A program made the translations under genes and the position numbers. 64,000 bases of DNA. It comes from Diploscapter coronatus. Its lineage: Eukaryota; Nematoda; Chromadorea; Rhabditida; Rhabditidae. The stretch is from NCBI GenBank assembly GCA_964036155.1, contig OZ038422.1:56939201-57003200 (forward strand), written 5' to 3'. The notes under the pieces are model-generated. The model had not been told where the DNA came from and ran no database searches. It worked only from the letters and a program-made list of their open reading frames with translations. Below are positions 44,901 to 58,300 of this stretch, piece after piece. Position 1 is the first letter of the stretch, and the number at the start of each line of letters is the position of its first letter.

Positions 44901-47900
44901 GTCGGGTCGGTATTGAAGCTGAAATAAGCTGAGTTTTCGTACGAAATGATATTGAAAAAGGCTGAAAATTTCACATGAAAGGAAACACGCTCTGATTCAA
45001 ATGCAGCAGAGAAACGATTCAAAAATCAACTTCTCCTTTGCAGTTTGATCAGTGAGTATTCGTATGTAGCTTTGCTCCGATTATGAACTAGCTGTAAAAA
45101 TTCTTACGCTCTGGAGCATTTCATGGACTGCATGATCAGTCGGAAAATCGAGCCCATTTCTTTCAACGAGTTTCGCGTCTTCTCGTTGTTATTCTGCACA
45201 GCACTTTCGATGTAGTGGTTCAAGCATTGGAGTAGTTTACTGAAATAAAAAAAAAAACCTTTTTCTTTGGTTAAATTGCAAATATCACCAAGGTTAATGA
45301 AGGGAAAGAACAGAAATAGGAGGCTTTTGAAATTTTTGCTAACAACTCTGAGATAAAGCAGGGGCTAATAATGACTTATTTGCCATAGAAAATCACTCAC
45401 AAAGCTGCAGTTTCGTAAGGGAATCTCTGAATGTAAGTATCGAGAATGGGCAGATATTCCGCGAAGGCCTGCTCGTCTGAACATTTACATAATTTTAATT
45501 AAACAAGAAAAGAAATATTTGGACTACCAGTAATTCTGAGGACAGCAACAATGACATCGAAGGCAGGCAGAAGGAGGGATTCCTTGTCCTCCCACAACTC
45601 GAACAGACTGTCTAGCAGGGGGTGCATGAAACGCATCATCTGAAAGATAGAAGACAGACTCATCAGTCATTTAAGAATAAGTTCTCACATCGACTTTCGT
45701 CTCACCAACAGGTACAGAAAGGGCTTGCAGTGAAGACTGAAGAGTGCTGGCGTTCTTTCGCCATTGCAGAATGTTACGCAGGTGGTTATTCTGAAACAAG
45801 AACAAATAGTTCCAGAGATACACTTTCATCGTCGTTAGAAATAGGAAGGTAACCAAATCTTTTTAAATCATGATTCGTCTATAATTCTTGTCGCAATCAA
45901 GAAATATATGGAAAAAATAAACAGAAATTTCATCCTACTTGCGTAAGAATAGTGGAGCATGCCCTGGTTGTGATGTTGATCGAGCTTTTCTCGCTGAGAG
46001 TAAATCCATTTGCGTGTGGTTTCATGCCGTTCGTTGCGATTTCCTTCAGCAATCTGCAAAGTCATTTCAATTTTCATATTTCATCGGGAAAGAACTTGCT
46101 TCTTGGTATGCGGCAACTCCATATAGGAAATGTTCTCATCGTCGAAATGAGTGGATTCAGTCTTGTAGACGAGGAGTTCGTGCTCGCCATCGGCAATCAG
46201 AGAGGCGTCTCGGAGAATGTGGGCGTAGGCGAGGGCTATTGGACCCTGAAAATTGACAGAAATGTAGAACAAAAATCAAACTGAAAGTTTGCCTTTTCAA
46301 GTTTACTCTTGTCGTATGGCTTCCGAGAATACAGAGCAATTCGAAGGAAGAGATCGTGATCGACTGCCTGAGGCAGAATTATCTGAAGCGGTAGTATTCA
46401 ATTTTAGTTCCGATTCACTGAAAGCATACCTTGACTTTTTCATGCCATTGCGGTTTCTCTTCGTGATAGAACACCGCAGTTCGATATTCCGATTCGAGTT
46501 TTGGACCAGTAGGCATCATTACTTCGAAAATCTGAAAATCAAAATAAGAAATAAATAAAGAAACAAATCTTACATTCTTGAGAGGATATCCATTTGATTC
46601 AACCACACACAGTCTCGCTTCGATATTCCTTTCTTTTCCTGTCAACTCACATCCCGAAAGGACGAGATGCAGCTCATTTCGCAATTCCCCTGAAAAGCCA
46701 AGAATTCATTCTCAAGGATAAATTTAGAAAAGGAATAATGCCATAAACTACTAGAAGACATACCAACGAATTGCAGTTGATCGAATCTGACCAGTGTGAC
46801 CGGGGGATTCTTGCTGTTGTAGAAATGAGGCTTCTTGAGTCGAATGTCGTGTGCGGAGCCCTCAACCAACTGAGTGCTGATCAAGAAACGGACATCTTCT
46901 GAAAATAAAATAAATAAGCTGGGAGAAGGGAGGGGGGACAGCCACTGCGCACCAAAGCAATAACTCCACAGAAGAAATCATATGTTGGGTACTAAACTTC
47001 ATTCTGTCACAAACTTGATACGCTTTTTTTTAAAAGGATAATGCAATTGTTTGTTTCAAACCACCTCTAATGTGGGAAGCTCATGCAAATTCCAATCAAA
47101 ACTCTAGGTTATGATATGACAGAGGATAGAGATAGGATAGGAGTAAGCGGGTAAGGAATAGGGTATGTGTGTGTGTTCGAGTTAAACAAACGTATGAGAT
47201 GTGGTTATTATAGGCTTCAATACTTTAGTTTAACAATACTGGTGCGCTGTGGCATACACTCGAAGAAAATATGAATTTTTAACCTGAAGTTCCGGAATAT
47301 TTAGGCATTTTGCCAGATTGCAGAAATGTCTTCAGAACAGTCGCGAAATCTTGATCTCTGAAATAAACTGCTGTAAAGAACGAATAAGAATAATCCTAAC
47401 CTATTGAGGAAAATAACTCGTTCTCTGCCATCGTTCGAGATTTCAGGTCGCGAAAACATCGCACTCACTTCCAGAAGATCGAAGGCATACTCTGGAAGAT
47501 GAAATAATGAAATTCAACAATGATTTTTATTCAATGAAATGGAATTCTTTAGAAAAAATAACCTTGTTTGCAGTAGTGAGATGAAGGCGTTGTTTCGAGT
47601 GATCGCTTGAGCGAGGTAGTGGACGATTCCACAGGAGCGATCTGATAGACTCGAGTCACCAAAGCGATCCGACGAGATTGATCGGACTTGGAGAAACACT
47701 CAAATTGAAATATTTTTGAAAAAAAACTTTTAAATGTCCAACCGAGAATAGAGCTTTGAAATTGACTTCTTTGTTGGTCGGTTCACTGCCTTTCCATTGG
47801 AAGACAAAATCGTCTCTGAATAATAGGCCTTTCTTCCAAGAATCAAAAAGAGAAACAAACGTGAAAAATTGCTTGGCATCCAGATCGTAAAGTGCCATGA

Positions 47901-49499
47901 CGACGTGACAGTTGAATTTGGTGAGCAGTTGGATGGACTTGATTGTGACCAGAAGCGAGAACACTTCGGGAACTCGATCTGTTGATTTGTCCTTCTGAAA
48001 TAAAATAATAAAAATGCAATTCAGGAAAAAACTAGACTTACAATTTCAGCAATGACTTTCTTCTGCGAAAGGACGTGCTCTTCATAGCACTGCAGCAGAC
48101 TGATCGAGTCGGGCAGATAGGGCTGTCCATTCGATCTTCGGATTGTTACTTCCAAACCCATTTGCCTGAAATTAGTCCAAATCATTAAAAAAAATGCGAC
48201 TTTTTTTTTTTACATATTCCCCTTGTCGATTCTAGAAGCAACAGTCAGTCTCAGGCTGTTGAGTTCGTCCGAGGGAATTCCCCCAACGATGATCTTCTTC
48301 CGTACGGACAACAGATCGTCCATGTAGTCCAGTATGTCCTGCATATAGTAGACCTCGGCTTGCTTCGAATAGATGCTCTGGAAATTCGGAACTGCTTGGA
48401 AAGGATGATAGATAAGATTAGGCCATGATCAACGTAAAACAGAAAGAATAGCTGGTCCGATTCATAATTCTTTAGAAAAGGAACGAAATGAAGGATAATA
48501 CTTCAAATGCCGAAAATCTGAAGACACGATCTTTCTGAGCCAAAATTGGAATGTGTTATTGCTTCGGTGTACAGAAATATTCCCACTCTTTCAACAGTAA
48601 AGTCTATCTACCTTTAGTCGTTTCCACCATCTGTGAATCGCGTAGTCGATTTCCTTGACGAGCAGCTTGGCCTCTTTGGAAGAGGAGTCATCTTCTGTTT
48701 TCTCTGTATCTGCACCACTTTCATCTATCAGCTGTACTGCGTTTAGCGGGAACAATCCCTCTTTGGCCGAAGTCTCGCAACTTCCGAAAGCCCAGTCTGA
48801 AGAAATTCACCCTCATGCACTTTCCATTATCTGCGAGAAAACCGTCGTCTACTGTTCAAGGCAGAGATGATGGTGCGAGCCGCACACAATACGCAAGCGA
48901 AAATAGTATGGGAAGTAGGAGAGAGCGCGGCGAGGACGCAGACGGACAAGGGATCAAGATTTTGCACTTCCTCTTTGAGCGCTAGGGAGTGAGGCTTTCT
49001 CATTGATAATTGTGAGTACTTGTCAATCATAATGAATCACTGCAGAAGTGAAATCCGATAATTTCAAAGAAGTTTAGTCTAAGCTCAAGAAGAGCGCTTG
49101 TAAACAGATCGAATTTTAGAGAATGGAAATTCTTAGTAAAATAATCAGAATTGTTTCGAAATATCTTGTGGGTTTTTCCTGATTAAGAAAGACACTCTGA
49201 AGCGAACGAATTCAAAAAGAGAGGGTTTTCACCAAATTCAATCTATAATGAAAAGTTATTCTTTTTGGAAATAACTATTCTTTAAAAAATTGAAAAACTC
49301 ACCATCGTTGGTCGAGATGATCTGGAGTCGATCGCCGATGGAGAAATTAAGAAAGGACAGGGGAAATTGACGCTCAGTCAGCTGGTTCTGATGAGATGTG
49401 GACGGCTCGAAATTGCACTGTGCTTAACACAATAATTATTTGTGAAGTAAAATCAAATAACTGCTCACCAATCGCCCGTCGCTGCTTCGTCTCTTTCAT
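38947..49499 (-). CDS. DOCK-family Rac guanine nucleotide exchange factor (CED-5/DOCK180-like)
   Basis: DOCK proteins activate Rac with ELMO in cell migration and engulfment. The gene has dozens of small exons; I did not fix every border. The start at 49497-49499 opens MKETKQRRAIAQ. An N-terminal SH3 follows (FPLSFLNFSIGDRLQIIS, then DWAFGSCETSAKEGLFPLNA, 49.4-48.7 kb). DHR-1, the lipid-binding domain, is at about 47.0-45.9 kb (IFEVMMPTGPKLESEYRTAV, IALAYAHILRDASLIADGEH). A long helical middle contains DMLQTEVSSNSERTFDQ. DHR-2, the catalytic domain, is at about 42-39.5 kb (ATERQLKENLLLEAANLFDK, IDKEERAHCYYYFVAFYGKG, FPSYLDGHRFVFRSNRLERH). The tail is Ser-rich and has VPPPLPPRPPTDV, an SH3 (Crk-type) ligand; TDV at the end could be a class I PDZ ligand. 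The stop is at 38947-38949. Domain order fits the DOCK1/2/5 branch. The open frames on the plus strand here are shadows. Confidence 0.92.
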
Positions 49500-50407
49500 T
49501 TCTGTACAGTAGCGGTCTTTTCAGGACGAAAATGGCATGGAGAGCTGAGCTGCGGAGAGAAATCAATTGATCGTGAATGAATCAGCGACTTAACGAACGG
49601 AAAAAGACGGGAAAACTGACAAATTTGTCGAACATAAAGAGTGAAAATGAAAAAAGGAAAGTGAGTTGAGTGCGGTCAACGCATTGCGATCACACTCACG
49701 AAATGACTGTTTGAATCATCGCTAGTGAGTAGGGAGAGGGAATATGGGGAGTGAAGAGCGGGAAAAGAAGCAAAATAGAAAAAAGAAGAAAAGGAAAGCA
49801 GTTGTTGATTTTCTGCCAAATGCTCAGCCCTTTTGGAGGAATTTTAGTAATTCGATTGAATTTGTCTCGAAACTATTTGAACTATTCATTGATTGACAGA
49901 CAATGATGGGTAATGTGGATAATCTAATCGATAAATCAATAAACAGATCAACAGAACAAAATGTTTATAGAAATCTCATCGCATAGATGTTTGTTATCTC
50001 TCTCGTTTGCTAAATACATTTAAAGCTCGCCACCAATTTAAAAATGGAACGTAAATAATACATGATGTAGTTGTTAAAAAACCAATAAAAATACCGATGA
50101 ACAATTCATCTAAATGATAGTACCGGGATTTGGAGATTCACAAAATATGTATGTAAAAGCGAAATAAATTAGGGACAAAAGAAAACGGAAAAGAATGAAT
50201 GAACGTTGGAGAATTTAGATTGGAAATGGGTGTGCCCGGATGTTGAGAGGGGACTCGTAATTCGTAATGAATGATTGAATTGAATGGGGGAATAGCAGAG
50301 GAGTTACAGGAAATGCATCGAATATGTCAGATTAGCCACAACACGAAAATACTGAAGGTAATCAATTCATTTCACAGGTTCGCATAATCAGATCTTGTCA
50401 AATCATC
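49500..50407. other. DOCK upstream region, purine-rich on the + strand
   Basis: The stretch 49560-49810 is G/A-rich on plus, so C/T-rich on the DOCK coding strand. The ATG-like exon MIQTVIS near 49710 is a possible untranslated or alternative start but does not join in frame. The remainder, to the carboxypeptidase stop, is AT-rich 3' flank. Confidence 0.45.
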
Positions 50408-53400
50408 TCAATTCTCCTCTTCAAATGCCTCGTTGTTGGCTGCCTGAGCTGCCAATTCCTCTAGGACTTCTTGCAATTCGGCTTCCTAAAAAAAAGCAAC
50501 TTATTTTGGTGATGCACTAATTTACCGACCTCCACAGCTTGAGTCGGTTTCAGCGCGAAATCGACGACCATGGCCGAGTCCCTGACTTTGTTCTCGACAG
50601 TGACGTTCTTGGCCTGTGGCTCGTATCCCTCAGCTCCGACAAACAACTCGTAAGTGCCTGCCGGAAGGGTGCGGTAGTAGTCGCCGTGAACCCCTACAAT
50701 TGATAAGGCAATGACACACGAAGGCGCTCTGCAACTCACAGGAAGTGACGGGATGCTTAATGGGGTTCTCGGCAGAGGAGTTGCGGACCCAGACAACGGC
50801 CTTTTCGATCGGTTCACCGGTCAGCTGGTCGTAGATTGTTCCCTTCACTCCAGCGTGAACCTGAGCTTCGTTTATTATTCCATGAAGGTCATTCGGAAAA
50901 GATGTACCACGCATCCCCAACATAACAAAGCTAAGATGGGGTTGGCAAGAAAATGTGCTCTGCATTTTTCATAGTATATCTCTTTAGAGTGTTGGAGCAT
51001 TTTTTCCGAGCTACTCCTTATGAAAATATCACGAAAATTTATATCTTATCTTGGCTAAAACTATAAAACTAAAATGAAATGGTGACTTTAAAAATAGAGT
51101 ATTTTACCTTCCACATGTATTCCATCAGCGCCTTTTGGTTGTCTTCCCAGAGTTGAGGAAGAGTTTCGCCAGAGGGCATCTACAGAATAGACGACTTCAA
51201 TTTATCACCTCTAAAAATGACTACCTTTTCGCAGCTCAACTCGAGAGTGATTTCCATCGCATTGGTGGCCAGATAGTTGAAGTCCTGCATGCCTCCAGAG
51301 ACTGAATACCACTTGGCTCCGTTCGTGATTCCACCTAGAATATAACGATTTCTCTTCATTCAAATTAGCGAAAACATTATTACCTTGGTTGGAGAAAGCG
51401 CCTTGAGCAGTTCCGTCACAGGGAGGATGGTCGTTCTTGGCCATGTGAGCGTGATTCTTCGCATAAGTTTCTGCCAGCCATCTGAAATTAGACAACCAAA
51501 TTCGATTGCTGACGCCGCGACTTGCAGTTGCAAAATTCAATTGTTTCATTTTCGAGACAAGTAGAAAAGTGAAACGCAATGTTTTTAGTCTCTGATTTGC
51601 AGAAATAACTAAGTTCCGACCTGAAAGTGCCGTCATCGGGGGAAGCCGAATAGGCGGACACGGCCTTGCCCTCGGGGGAGGAATCGAATGGGTAGTTGGC
51701 CACCAAATCACCTGAAGAAAACTTGCATCATTAAGTGTGAAACTCCGATTTCTAGCGAAACTTTTCTGCTCATAGAACGATAGTGAAACTTCTGGAAACA
51801 TTTGATAGGCTGAATGATAAATAATTTTATAGGGTCAGGAAAAGAAGCTTTCCAATACTTGACGAATGAAATTTACGAGTTTTAAAACGTAAGAAAATGA
51901 TAAACCAATAGGCTATAGAACTCGTTTAAAGCGCGCACCCTCATGGAGATTGGCAGACAGAACGAAGGGCAGCGAGAGAATCCACCGACCGACTGCGAGA
52001 GTCTCCGGCTGACGGTCCTTGTCGTCCGAGAACAGATCCATCAGGTGGTCGAATTTAGGAACCTTCATTTTCTCGAGCTCGTAGAACTGAAACATTTCAT
52101 TTTTACCAGTTTCTGCACACTTGGCTCCTCCACTCTCCGAATTACAGCATGAATTATTAGCCAAAGAGATCATAAATTACGAGGAAATGTCTCATGAGAA
52201 TTTTCAATGAAGGCAAAAAAAACTCGATGAATATGCATATCGGATCTCAAATGAATGTGCTGAACGAACCACTCCATCCAAATCAGGGAAATCTCGGTTG
52301 AGGTCGACTCCATTCGCGTTGCTCCTGCCGGTCAGCCACTTCCTCTTCTCCGGCTCAGTTTTGAGTGCCAGTTCGAATCCGTCCGGGTTCATCGAAGGCA
52401 GCAAGTGGATCGAGGTCGAGTTGATCAGTTGGATTATTTCCTAAATGACATTTTAAGCTGAATGTTTTCTTCTTCAACTCTATTCAAATCGTCATAGAAT
52501 CATTTTGCGAAATTTTTAACGAAGAAATTTGCCAACACCAAGTTAACAATTTCTGCTAAAACTTCCTAAACTCTTTCTTCAATTTTTGAAAGGTCGCATG
52601 ATTCGGTCTCGAAATACAAAAACTTGAAGATATTCCGAATCGTCTTCCAATAACAATGCGAAATTACCCTCAATTTTCTGCCATTTAGTTAACCTTTACT
52701 TGGGACATTTCAATGTCATTATTTTTTTCGAATAATTAGAAACGAATGTCACCTTATCCTTGTTGACGACTCCATCGCAGAGGGACTCAGCCAATCTGAG
52801 CAGGAGTTCCCTGCCAACGGGCTCGTTTCCGTGCATGTTTCCGACGTATTTCAGTTCGGGTTTCACTGAATAGATTAAGACTTGAAATATGCTAAATGAG
52901 AACTTTTCATACTCGAAACGTGTTCTCCAGGGGTGGTCGAGAAGTGAATCACAACCAGAGGGCGGCTTTCAACAGATTTGCCGATTTCGTACAGGGCAGT
53001 CACCTGAAAATGATCGATTTTTATATTGATCGTTATTTTTCTTCCGAAAGATATATTCTTATGAGAGATGGCGGAATAAGAGTATTTTAGAAAAGGATAT
53101 CTTTGAACAGCTATTTTCGGCCAAGAGGATTATCTCCAACAATGAGATCTGATTGTGGGAATTCCAAGTTTCGACTGACATTTATTCAATGTTTGGCCAG
53201 GGTATTTTAGTTCGCAAGAAACTTCGTCAGCGAAATGTTCAAAATTTAGTCAGGCTTATTACGCCATACTTTACTATCAAAAACTCAGCATAATTGTGAA
53301 AAAATTAATCAGACTCCTTTCTATGGTTTTTCATAAAAATTATGTCATTTTCATTAATTGAACTGCAGAATAGGTGTGAAAAAGCGTTTCCATAGAGCCC

Positions 53401-53766
53401 TAACACAAATATCTCGGTTTTATCCCATCAAAACAATGACGTCACTATTCTTCATGTCAACAATTTGATGCATAGAATGAGGAAATTCGACCCATTCTAA
53501 GAATTATTTTTCGGTTAGAGGGGATGCATAATTTCAAGGTCGATTTCTCAAAAATCCATTTGAAAGTATTAGATTTCAATAAATCCCCAAATGTTGCTTA
53601 CGTGAGGGCATTTCTGATGGATGTCGAGCAGCCGCTTCTCCATCTGCTGCTGGCCGTGGTAGTGTGTCCATTCGGGGTCGGCCTTGGGCTTGGAGCTCCC
53701 AAACAGGAAACCATTCGACAGTCCCACTCCCAAAAGGGAGACAAAAAGGAGAGAAAGTCTGCCCAT
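50408..53766 (-). CDS. carboxypeptidase E-like prohormone-processing enzyme (M14B)
   Basis: Removes C-terminal Lys/Arg from neuropeptide intermediates in dense-core vesicles; the C. elegans counterpart is EGL-21. Twelve exons give 473 aa, close to mammalian CPE: 53602-53766, 52913-53003, 52753-52865, 52270-52440, 51939-52086, 51621-51711, 51384-51481, 51225-51334, 51108-51179, 50740-50860, 50530-50693 and 50408-50485. A signal peptide ([19 protein letters not shown]) is followed by the catalytic domain with zinc ligands His and Glu in [11 protein letters not shown] and His in [16 protein letters not shown]. The substrate-binding region is [16 protein letters not shown], and the catalytic Glu is in [15 protein letters not shown] transthyretin-like domain ([18 protein letters not shown]) and an acidic amphipathic tail ([20 protein letters not shown]) complete it, as in CPE. 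No membrane anchor is present, so it is not CPD. Glu replaces the usual Gly after the third zinc ligand. Confidence 0.95.
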
Positions 53767-55380
53767 CGCACAAGGAGGGCAGCTCCTAGAATGAAGGCAG
53801 CCCTACAAGGAGAGAGGAGAGGGGAAGGGGAGGAGGGCTGCAGAGCTGAGGGCTCGATCGATGAGAAGCTGGGGGCGGCGTGCAGGCTGGAAAGAGAGGA
53901 GAGCAGAAGAGCAGTAGAAGGCAGAAGCAGTGAAGAGGAGAGCACCTATGAAAGGGGCAATTATTGTGGGAAAGTGGCAGAGTCACACTGTGTCTGACGT
54001 CCGCAACAGAAATGCAAATGTTGCCGACAGACAAATGAATGAAATTGTCCGAATCGATATATTGAAATTGTAAATGGAAGAGGGGAAAAGTCGATAGCCT
54101 TTGATGGAAAGCGGAAAGGGGAAAAGCATGACGCAGGGTGAGCCGAAAAGAAGACCGCTTATCAGCACAAAATCGGAGTTATTGCGAGGTGATAAAATTC
54201 GAGTTGAATGTGACATTCCTATAATGCTCGAATTGAAAGCATGAAAACAACATCTGTGAGTGAAATAATTCTCCCATGGAAATTTCTAAGCTATGCAGAG
54301 GAATTATGCTAGCTATATAATTAGGTGCATTTTGGTCAGCAGCGGGTTATGAGATTTCAAAAGAGGAGCGAGAATGAATTTAGCCGGTTGGGGAAAGGGT
54401 GATACCTTATGAATTTTATAAATATGATGATGACGAAAAAGGAAAAAAATCTAAATGAATTTTTAGGATTTTCAAAATAGTTCTGACAAATGGCGCTATG
54501 AATTTCGATTATGCTAAAAAGTTCAAGAAACCTTAGCACATTCAGTCAGGATCGAGTAGTCAAAGAAAATTCTTGGCTCATGATCAGGTGGATGAACGAC
54601 TAAAATAAAGTGGGGAAATGCTAGAAGCAAGCTTATCTTTAGAAAACTGCCAGAAATCGTGACATTTAGTGATCATGACCATTTCTGCAGGAAAAATTGA
54701 AGATATTAACGTACCAATTTGCCTCCATCCTGGCGCCAGAATGGAGACAACCTCTCTTCTAGAATCGACCAAAATCGTCCATGATAAAAAATCCTAGACC
54801 TTCACCGCTGCTGTTCTCATTAGTGCTTGATTGTCCGAGTCGAGCCGAAGTTGGACGATTCATCATTTTCTGAAGCTCTTCCTGAATTCAATAAATTGAC
54901 ACTGGTTTTTGCATTCAAATTTACCAAATTCAGTTGTTCAGTTGGGTCGTTGTGGCTACGGCTTTTGGAAAAATGTCTGAATTGTGAAAATCGGGGTTTG
55001 GTAAAAAAGACGAAAATTTCAAAAAATTAAAAACAAGAGAACTAGAACTTCCTCGCTTCGTGGGTGCTTCACGCCCACTCGCTCGTCGTTCTAGTGCCAG
55101 CCCTCGGCTGGTTGTTAGAATTTCAATGGCATCTACTATCTCTATTTGTAATTTAGTTGGATTAGCTAATTTGTGTAAATTGGTTTGATTCGTAATTAAA
55201 TTGAAACTCAATTTTTAAAATAAGCAAATATAAATATAAAGAAAGTAATTATTTCAATATTTATTTGTGAACTTATTACACAAACATGAAGCGAATTTGC
55301 GACATTTTCGTCAAATAATAAACTATCGTACAGAATTTTCCCTCTATGCAATACGTTTATTAATGAATAAAATCGAAATG
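53767..55380. other. carboxypeptidase upstream region and kinase 3' flank
   Basis: 53780-54000 is strongly G/A-rich on plus (C/T-rich on the carboxypeptidase coding strand). Its long open frames on both strands reflect that bias and not genes. The rest is AT-rich, apart from a GC-rich island at 55039-55118. The kinase polyadenylation signal (TTTATT on plus, 55356-55361) lies 20 nt past its stop. Confidence 0.5.
55039..55118. repeat. GC-rich island of nested hairpins
   Basis: CTAGAAC and GTTCTAG bracket a core with GTGGGTG/CGCCCAC, followed by CCAGCC-CTC-GGCTGG. Both can fold. The island is far richer in GC than the surrounding sequence. It could be the end of a transposon or a structured RNA piece; I cannot tell. 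Confidence 0.4.
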
Positions 55381-58300
55381 CTAACAATCATTATTAGTGT
55401 CACTCGGTAGCGACAAATATCCATAGGTTCCCGTGTAAACCACCAAACATTTCGATATTTCGGTTTTCAACTGAAATGAAATTTTACTCTATTTCTAAAA
55501 ATCGTTAAAATTACCTCATCGAAAGTCAGTCGATCACTTGCATTCAAACACCAACATTGCTTCATAACTTCATATCTGAAATAAACATTACTCATTGCTT
55601 TAGCCTCCTTGAAAGTTTTTTTTTCTAACATTTCATCTGGGCATAGCTCTGGTTGTAACAATCGGTTTCCATCTTGAAGATATTTCAATAGATCACTGTT
55701 CGTAACGTGCCTATATGGTAATTGACCGAGGGAGTAAATTTCGAATAGAGTTATACCAAATGACCAACTGAAATGATAAAAAAAGCTATTTCAATCTAAT
55801 TGAAACAATCTTACACGTCACTTTTTGTTGAAAAGGAACTTTCAATGTAGCATTCTGGAGCCACCCATTTCAACGGCAACAAACCCTTCTGCATCGGATT
55901 TATCGTTTCGTCAGAATATATTGCTAATCCAAAATCACAAATCTAAAATTATCGTTGAAAAAATTGATGAATATTGCATAAATTGCCTTGGCGACTTTGC
56001 TCTTCGTTAACAGAACATTTCTAGCTGCTAAATCCCGATGAACGATGTCTTTCGACGAAATATACAACTGTAAACGGTTCTATAAGAGAAATCTCAAAAA
56101 TAATTCACCATTCCATCGCAAATTTGCCAAGCATAAGAAGTCAACTCTTTGATGCTACTTGGGCTATTCTAAAAGAAGACATGGAAATAATGACGAAAAT
56201 TTCTAACCATAAGATGTTCGCTATTATCAGTTACATAATGCAAAACATCACCCAATTCACAATATTCTAACAGAACCAGTGGGAAGAATTTACTCGCAAC
56301 ATATCCGTACATGCTGAATGAATGAATGAGTTATTATTTACAGTAGCGAACAAGAGTTTTGCATCACTCTGACATTTTCGATGTTGCTTTTCAGCCATTT
56401 TCAATTTTTATTGAAATTTTTAAGTTTCATTTTTGTTGGTTTATTTATTTTTACTTTCAAAATTGTCTTAAAATGATTCGAGATTGTTCTAAATAACTCA
56501 ATACGTTCAAAATCTGCAAATTTTCTGTTCTATTGATATTGTGTTAAAGGTTCGAGATTTCTTACAGAAATGAAATTTCACGTTTCTAGGTTTCTCAAAT
56601 AATTGCATGAACGATTTGAAAACTCTTGTATTGAATAATTCGAGATTATTTGTGAAGTTCCTCGACTCCTTTCAAATCTTTCTTTCGCTCCTGCACAAGA
56701 TCACGTTGTATGAGCGATGTATCGCGTTATCAACATCAAAATGTAAGAAGTGATGCAAAACTCTTACTCGCTACTGTAAATCTTCATCTGAGCTTACCAA
56801 ACAATATGAGGACTAAATTCAAGTTGCTTCATGATTTCTATTTCTTTGAAAAAATCCATTCGATCTCGGTCGGATGCATGGCCAAGTAGCCTTTTGACTG
56901 CCACCTGAGTTTTGATATCTTTTTACTCTGTCAATTTTCATGCCGAAACTTCGTAGGCAGTCGTGTTTCTGTTTGAGTAGAGCTGCACCTCAATGCTTTG
57001 GTTGATGTGGAATAACGGCACTTCCCCTACATTTTTTCATTTAGACTCATTATAGTGATAATCAATAAAAGTAATAACCCTTCAATACGCCATAAAATAC
57101 TTCGGAAAACGCTCCCTTTCCCAATTGCCTGTCTTCGTTTATTTCCACTTCAGTCGATTTCACGACCCAAGGATCTCTACTTCCATAACAATATTGCATA
57201 AAAATATGAAATTTACCTTGAACCAGGTGCATAGATTGAGTATTCATTAAAATTTGCACTTCTAAAAGATAAAATTATCAAAATGCCTATCCATTTCTAT
57301 ATTTCTGTCAAATTACCGTTCTTCAAAATTTCTTAAAAACGGAATTCGTTTTTGGTTGCAATAACAAATAATTCCTATCACAATGACGACAATAAGAACG
57401 CCTATTATCGAAGACAATGTAACTATCAAAACTGAAAAAAAAAAACTCAATATATGGTCATATTTGACGACTCTTTCTAACTTGTCTTTGTTTTATTGTT
57501 AGTCGTGATCGGTGATGTACTTGATGGCACTGATGAAGTAGGAATTGTATAGTTAGTGGCATTTACTAAAGATACTTTCATTAAAAAGCATTTCTACTTT
57601 CGTGAGTCAACAGAGTCTTTAGATTTGGTGTCGGAAGTGTGTAGTTTATGTGAACGCACTAGATTTATGGCATCATCAAAATGGAATATTTGATTCGAGC
57701 TTTCCTGATTTGCTTCATGAGCCAAGTTTGATTTATTCAGTATAAAAATGATCTTAATCAATAGATTATCATTCCGGAATGAAATAATCTCAAAAGAAAT
57801 TCGGAATAATATCGAAAATAATTACGCACTTTCTGTGCCATTTGACGCATGCACATTTTGCTCGTATTTTCAAAAACTGTTTTGACGCACGAATTTATGC
57901 ATAAATTCGCTTACCTACTCTTAACCTAATTAGCATTCCCGTTGAATTTTCACCAGGAAGCATTTGGATTTTAATTCCCCGGCAAATGCTTGAACCATTT
58001 GGGCGAAATCCATCTTCACCACAGGTTCTATGATAAAAATATTCAATTATCTCAAATCAAATCAATTATTACGAATCATCTGATGTTCCGTATATAGAAT
58101 CCATAAATGTTACATTTAGACAATCAATCCCGACTTCGTAATGATATGCTTCATAAGTTATTTCGAACATTCCTTCTAAAAGAAAATATATTAAAAATCA
58201 AATGGAGTTGCTATTAAAATTTTTCCCATTCGTTACAATCTTTTTAAAATTTATCTTTGAATACACTTTTAACATAGATGCAGCAATGAGTAAAACTCTT

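Noticed and set aside
49667..49720. Alternative DOCK start (MIQTVIS exon)
   Set aside because: No phase-consistent join to the SH3 exon was found, whereas the ATG at 49497-49499 joins cleanly.
53524..53997. 157-codon plus-strand open frame opposite the first carboxypeptidase exon
   Set aside because: Arg/Glu/Gly-rich product of purine-rich DNA, antisense to the real signal-peptide exon and its upstream region.
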